Below, piece by piece: positions 61,401 through 64,000 of a stretch of DNA of 64,000 bases (position 1 is its first letter; the number at the start of each line of letters is the position of its first letter). Both the position numbers and the translations under genes were made by a program. Source of the stretch: Chitinophaga sp. CB10 (GTDB lineage Bacteria; Bacteroidota; Bacteroidia; Chitinophagales; Chitinophagaceae); the NCBI GenBank assembly GCA_001870995.2, contig MLAV02000007.1, forward strand, positions 243,489-307,488, in the 5' to 3' direction. Below the pieces are notes generated by a model. The model worked only from the letters and a program-made list of their open reading frames with translations, was not told the DNA's origin and made no database searches.

Positions 61401-64000
61401 TAAGGAGCGTGGCTGAATTCCGGTTTACCGAACATGGTGGTGTAATCTTTATTGAGTACACATTCAGTAGTGAAGGATGGTGGCGTAGTTACGACAAACG
61501 GAGGTTTGGTAATTACCACGATACTTACCACGTTGCTGATGTTATCGATACATTGACCGGAGGTCACCAGTCGACGGTACCAGGTGTTTTGTGTCAGCGC
61601 GCCAGGCTGGTAGCTATCGTTGGTAGCGCCGTTGATGTTGGTGAACGGACCGTTAGCGCCGGTAGTGCTGGACTGCCATTGGTAGCTGTAGGTACCGTCA
61701 CCGCCTGTCAGCGCGCCACCTGTCAGCGCTTTGGCAGTTTCGCTCAGGCAGAGCGTTTGATCTGCGCTGATGGCATTGCCGAGGATCGGTTTGCGGTTGA
61801 TCAGCGTGAGGCTGGAGCTGGTAGCGTCGCAGACGCCGTTGCTTACCACCCATGTGAGCTGAACGGTTTGACCCGCTTCTACCGTTACGATTGCATCTTT
61901 ATCGTTTATGCTGCTGATGGAAACTTTTGTTTTGTCGCCACCTGTTACAATCCAGGTTCCGATAGCGCCGGCTACACCAGGGTCGCTTGCGTGGAGGTGG
62001 AAGGTATCCACGTCGCAGTGTTCCCTGTTAGGACCGGCTACTGCAGGTACTGGTTTGAGGTAGTTGATGATGGTCATTTCATCTTCGGTGGAAGCGCAGG
62101 TACCATTGGTGATTGTCCAGCGTAAGGTAACGGTATCGCCAGGCGCAACATACACTCCGGAATTGTGGAGGAACTTGTCACGGATGGTAGCGTTACCTTT
62201 TATGATGGTCCAGATACCGCTTGCTGTAGCAGGGGTTGGTTCCTCTGCTTCCAGTGTGAAGTCGGTAGTTCTGTTACAATCTGTCAGGTCTTTTCCTGCA
62301 TTTGCTTTAGCCGCGATGGCGTAGTTACGGATAATCATAGTGTCCGTTGAGGCAGCGCAGGTACCGTTGGTGGTAGCAACGCTCCACACAAGGGTTACAC
62401 TATCTCCAACAGGCACCAGGATGGTAGCGTGCGGATCATGGATATCACTAACTGTTGGTGTTGGATTAGTGCCATTATAGTTAACGATCCATGTTCCGGT
62501 TTGCTGGATATTACCAGTTTGTGCAACCGGTGTTGCGGTTAATTTGAACGGCGTTTTTTGGGCACAAGCTTCCTGGTCACCGCCGGCCACTGCTGTCACG
62601 CTCGCTGCGTAATTGTAGATGGCAACGGTGTCGGTAGCAGCGGCACATTGCGTGATTACCTGACCGTTTACAAAGCTGGTCACAGTCCACACCAGGCGTA
62701 CGCTGTCACCAACAGGCACCACGATGGTAGTGGCCGGATCGTGCGTATCCGCTACCTGCGGCGTTGTGTTTGTACCGGTGTAGATTACTGTCCAGGTACC
62801 TACCTGCTGGATATTACCTGTTCCGGATACTGGTGTTGCACCCAGTTTAAACGGAGTAGTCTGCGCACAACCATTCTGATCTTCACCAGCTACTGCGGCA
62901 ACATTCTGCGCGTAGTTATAGATGGCTACGGTGTCAGTAGTAGCGGCACATTCGGTGATTACCTGACCGTTTACAAAGCTGGTCACCGTCCATACCAGGC
63001 GTACGCTGTCACCTACAGGTACCGTGATGGTAGTGGCAGGATCGTGCGCATCTGCTACCTGTGGTGTAGTGTTTGTACCGGTGTAAATCACTGTCCAGGT
63101 ACCCACCTGTTGGATGTTGCCTGGTCCGGTTACTGGTGTTGCTGTTAATTTGAATGGTGTTGTTTGCGCGCAAGCGGCCTGGTCTGGGCCAGCTACCGCA
63201 GCGGCATTTTGAGCGTAGTTATAGATGGCTACGGTATCAGTAGTAGCAGCACATTCGGTGATTAACTGACCATTTACAAAGCTGGTCACCGTCCATACCA
63301 GGCGTACGCTATCTCCTACCGGCACTGTGATGGTAGTGGCAGGGTCGTGCGCATCTGCTACCTGTGGCGTAGCATTTTTACCAGTATAGATTACTGTCCA
63401 GGTACCCACCTGTTGGATGTTTCCTGATCCAGCTACTGGTGTTGCTGTTAATTTGAATGGTGTTGTTTGCGCACATGCTGACTGGTCTTCACCAGCTACA
63501 GCAGCAGCGTTAGCTGCGTAGTTATAGATGGCTACGGTATCAGTTGTAGCGGCACATTTGGTTACAGCCTGACCGTTTACAAAGCTGGTTACAGTCCATA
63601 CCAGGCGTACGCTGTCGCCTACCGGCACTGTGATAGTAGTGGCAGGATCGTGCGCATCTGCTACCTGTGGCGTGGCGCTTGTACCAGTATAGATTACTGT
63701 CCAGGTACCAACCTGTTGGATGTTACCTGTTCCAGCTACTGGTGTTGCTGTTAATTTGAATGGTGTTGTCTGCGCACAAGCGGACTGGTCTTCACCAGCT
63801 ACAGCAGCAGCGTTAGCCGCGTAGTTATAGATGGCTACGGTGTCAGTAGTAGCGGCACATTCGGTGATTACCTGACCGTTTACAAAGCTGGTTACAGTCC
63901 ATACCAGGCGTACGCTGTCACCTACCGGCACTGTGATGGTAGTGGCAGGATCATGCGCATCTGCTACCTGTGGTGTAGCATTTTTACCAGTGTAGATTAC
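58415..64000 (-). CDS. giant repeat adhesin with T9SS type-B (gliding-motility-associated) C-terminal domain, N-terminus outside the window
   Basis: At least 1861 residues of one frame, open to the window's right edge, so the start is not seen. From the C-terminus backward: a type-B sorting domain (58418-58690) starting PNAFSPNGDGRNDVFRP, the CHU_C/gliding-motility-associated domain that directs T9SS export and surface attachment. Then five Ig-like repeats of about 70 residues marked by DTTIC. Then about five HYR-like repeats of about 82 residues marked by TVDCDK and ATDNC. Then divergent Ig-like modules and at least five 101-residue repeats marked by AVAGEDQ. Low charge and high Thr/Val/Asp fit a cell-surface adhesin, perhaps used in gliding or biofilm formation. 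Confidence 0.92.
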   Translation of the reverse strand, partial: VIYTGKNATPQVADAHDPATTITVPVGDSVRLVWTVTSFVNGQVITECAATTDTVAIYNYAANAAAVAGEDQSACAQTTPFKLTATPVAGTGNIQQVGTWTVIYTGTSATPQVADAHDPATTITVPVGDSVRLVWTVTSFVNGQAVTKCAATTDTVAIYNYAANAAAVAGEDQSACAQTTPFKLTATPVAGSGNIQQVGTWTVIYTGKNATPQVADAHDPATTITVPVGDSVRLVWTVTSFVNGQLITECAATTDTVAIYNYAQNAAAVAGPDQAACAQTTPFKLTATPVTGPGNIQQVGTWTVIYTGTNTTPQVADAHDPATTITVPVGDSVRLVWTVTSFVNGQVITECAATTDTVAIYNYAQNVAAVAGEDQNGCAQTTPFKLGATPVSGTGNIQQVGTWTVIYTGTNTTPQVADTHDPATTIVVPVGDSVRLVWTVTSFVNGQVITQCAAATDTVAIYNYAASVTAVAGGDQEACAQKTPFKLTATPVAQTGNIQQTGTWIVNYNGTNPTPTVSDIHDPHATILVPVGDSVTLVWSVATTNGTCAASTDTMIIRNYAIAAKANAGKDLTDCNRTTDFTLEAEEPTPATASGIWTIIKGNATIRDKFLHNSGVYVAPGDTVTLRWTITNGTCASTEDEMTIINYLKPVPAVAGPNREHCDVDTFHLHASDPGVAGAIGTWIVTGGDKTKVSISSINDKDAIVTVEAGQTVQLTWVVSNGVCDATSSSLTLINRKPILGNAISADQTLCLSETAKALTGGALTGGDGTYSYQWQSSTTGANGPFTNINGATNDSYQPGALTQNTWYRRLVTSGQCIDNISNVVSIVVITKPPFVVTTPPSFTTECVLNKDYTTMFGKPEFSHAPYTNEQLQITWNDASVTVNACTRTITRTWTATDRCGTSVKTSQTITIVDTKAPVFTTPAPRDTTVDCDKVPGFVNLTAKDDCGGDINIAPVETRKDIPGNCGNSYQLIRTWTAKDACNTGATLTQVITVVDRTAPVFNVPTPANVTVDCDKIPAGQPLTATDNCTPGVITAQPKDSIVRKPGDCQSKYLIYRKWTALDECGNGNTTVQIITVQDTTKPVFSMPAPKDTVVDCDKLPGWPVISATDNCTGSVQVITSSKIVKIPGSCAGNYIEIRTWTATDACNNVATMQQRVTVQDTVKPVFTILPPADTTVSCDAIPAPAPNVTATDNCSTGNEVKLIRTITTERIPGACNNSYRIIRTWTAMDACANKTEVRQVITVVDTTRPVIAPAPADIEIYCQDKIPSSPTLIATDNCDPSFPKKVTYTEDPYVKDICNGYTIIRRWSITDACGNKSNDVIQRIIIKPCDKPKLNANLPQNCSDNPRIVLQAVGSVTRPTYTLVGITPSNAVNGLPITQSSNIFNLNGATSASFIITDGRTGCSSDTVTYDLKYTQKPVVNLGKDTTICGGNSLVLDAGAANFGYNIRWSTGETTQRINITKAGTYWVNVSNGQCGTTDTIKVGLIPTPLVDIPDTTICRGQSVKLDAFVNGATYLWSTGATSSSILVGTQEQFWVKVTKSGCITIDTVKVSVNPPPDISLSRDTTICPDQSIMLTVNSNGGRIQWQTGETGNSIVVNKPGNYWVAVSRDNCVVRDTVNVRMKPTIKVDLGPDRNICPGAAITLDGTTENAISYLWNDGDPNPIKKITAAGNYKIAVMDKFCQRVFMDSVKVNVTGLPKVNLGNDTVMCKGETLTLRAFGSGITAVRWDNGSSAPTLNVTEGGTYTVTVFNDCGSATDQIRVDFTQCEPKPELPNAFSPNGDGRNDVFRPVVRGPMYEYELRIFNRWGELIFMSSDQHRGWDGKHRGVPVEVGTYVWWLTYKKYAGGMPNVLKGEVTVIR
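58690..59760. repeat. coding array of about 70-residue DTTIC modules in the adhesin
   Basis: Five modules with the core DxxxC-(S/A)-x-L-(D/R)-A...WSTG or WDNG. Core positions are near 58873, 59090, 59295, 59500 and 59713, about 205-217 bp apart. DNA identity between modules is low, so these are old repeats. Confidence 0.8.
60200..61470. repeat. coding array of about 82-residue HYR-like modules in the adhesin
   Basis: Modules with the cores V(D/S)CD and (T/A)DNC and a trailing TWTA or WTAxDACxN. Core positions near 60212, 60463, 60709, 60957 and 61205 give a period of about 246-251 bp. A further related module lies upstream near 61460. Conserved Cys pairs suggest disulfides. Confidence 0.8.
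62340..64000. repeat. 303-bp near-identical tandem repeats in the adhesin
   Basis: Units encode 101 residues with the core AVAGEDQ-ACAQTTPFKLTATPV...VTSFVNGQ. Core positions near 62573, 62876, 63179, 63482 and 63785 give a period of 303 bp. The three units nearest the window edge are highly similar at DNA level; the unit at 62573 is more diverged and shortened. The array continues past the edge. Confidence 0.9.

Noticed and set aside
1..64000. Prophage, insertion sequence, integrase, CRISPR or known anti-phage system
   Set aside because: No transposase, integrase, cas, restriction-modification or toxin-antitoxin gene was recognised in any frame.

Overview
The window looks like chromosome from a Bacteroidota member, most likely a Chitinophaga-type Chitinophagaceae. 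Supporting signs are a FecR/SusC-type TonB receptor pair, two proteins with type IX secretion (T9SS) C-terminal sorting domains, futalosine-pathway menaquinone synthesis (MqnA), and promoters of the Bacteroidota form TTTG-N19-TAnnTTTG, which are exact upstream of four tRNA genes. Base composition is mixed and even throughout. There is no rRNA, insertion sequence, phage or CRISPR array, and most genes are ordinary chromosomal genes.

Layout. 0-4 kb: the end of a FecR anti-sigma factor and a complete SusC-like receptor with no SusD partner. 4-11.5 kb: pyrR-pyrB, an F420-reductase-like protein, mqnA diverging from purB, yraN, manA and a quinone-oxidoreductase-like protein. 11.5-19 kb: an AsmA-like protein, a copZ-copA copper pair, lepA and an acyl-CoA-binding protein. 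19-25.5 kb: ornithine aminotransferase, several small membrane proteins (VIT-like, TRIC, MarC) and a DPP-IV-type peptidase. 25.8-32 kb: a tripartite RND efflux operon on the minus strand. 32-40.4 kb: aldo/keto reductase, a T9SS-exported phosphodiesterase with two LamG-like domains, two outer-membrane barrels and a Tet-like MFS pump. 40.5-45.4 kb: a TPR sensor kinase, an Lrp regulator divergent from a PLP histidine decarboxylase, and an MscS channel. 45.4-51 kb: a DUF6496/histone-H1-like protein, a KGG-repeat protein, a YeiH transporter, a methyltransferase, Hsp20 and four dispersed tRNA-Arg(ACG) genes. 51-58.3 kb: rlmH, a rhomboid protease, tilS, etfBA, a bifunctional-nuclease-family protein and ispE. 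58.4-64 kb: the C-terminal 1.86 kilo-residues of a giant T9SS type-B adhesin made of three successive repeat arrays; it runs off the window end.

How genes work together. Likely cotranscribed units are pyrR-pyrB, copZ-copA (copA first), secreted protein-tolC-RND-MFP, methyltransferase-yeiH, TPR protein-tilS, and etfB-etfA. Hairpin terminators separate most convergent pairs. I did not find a convincing new defence or biosynthetic system. The most unusual material is the tRNA-Arg quartet with self-contained promoters and terminators and a compensatory acceptor-stem swap, the SusC receptor without SusD, the DUF6496-histone fusion, the 303-bp tandem repeats of the adhesin, and several short unexplained intergenic repeats.
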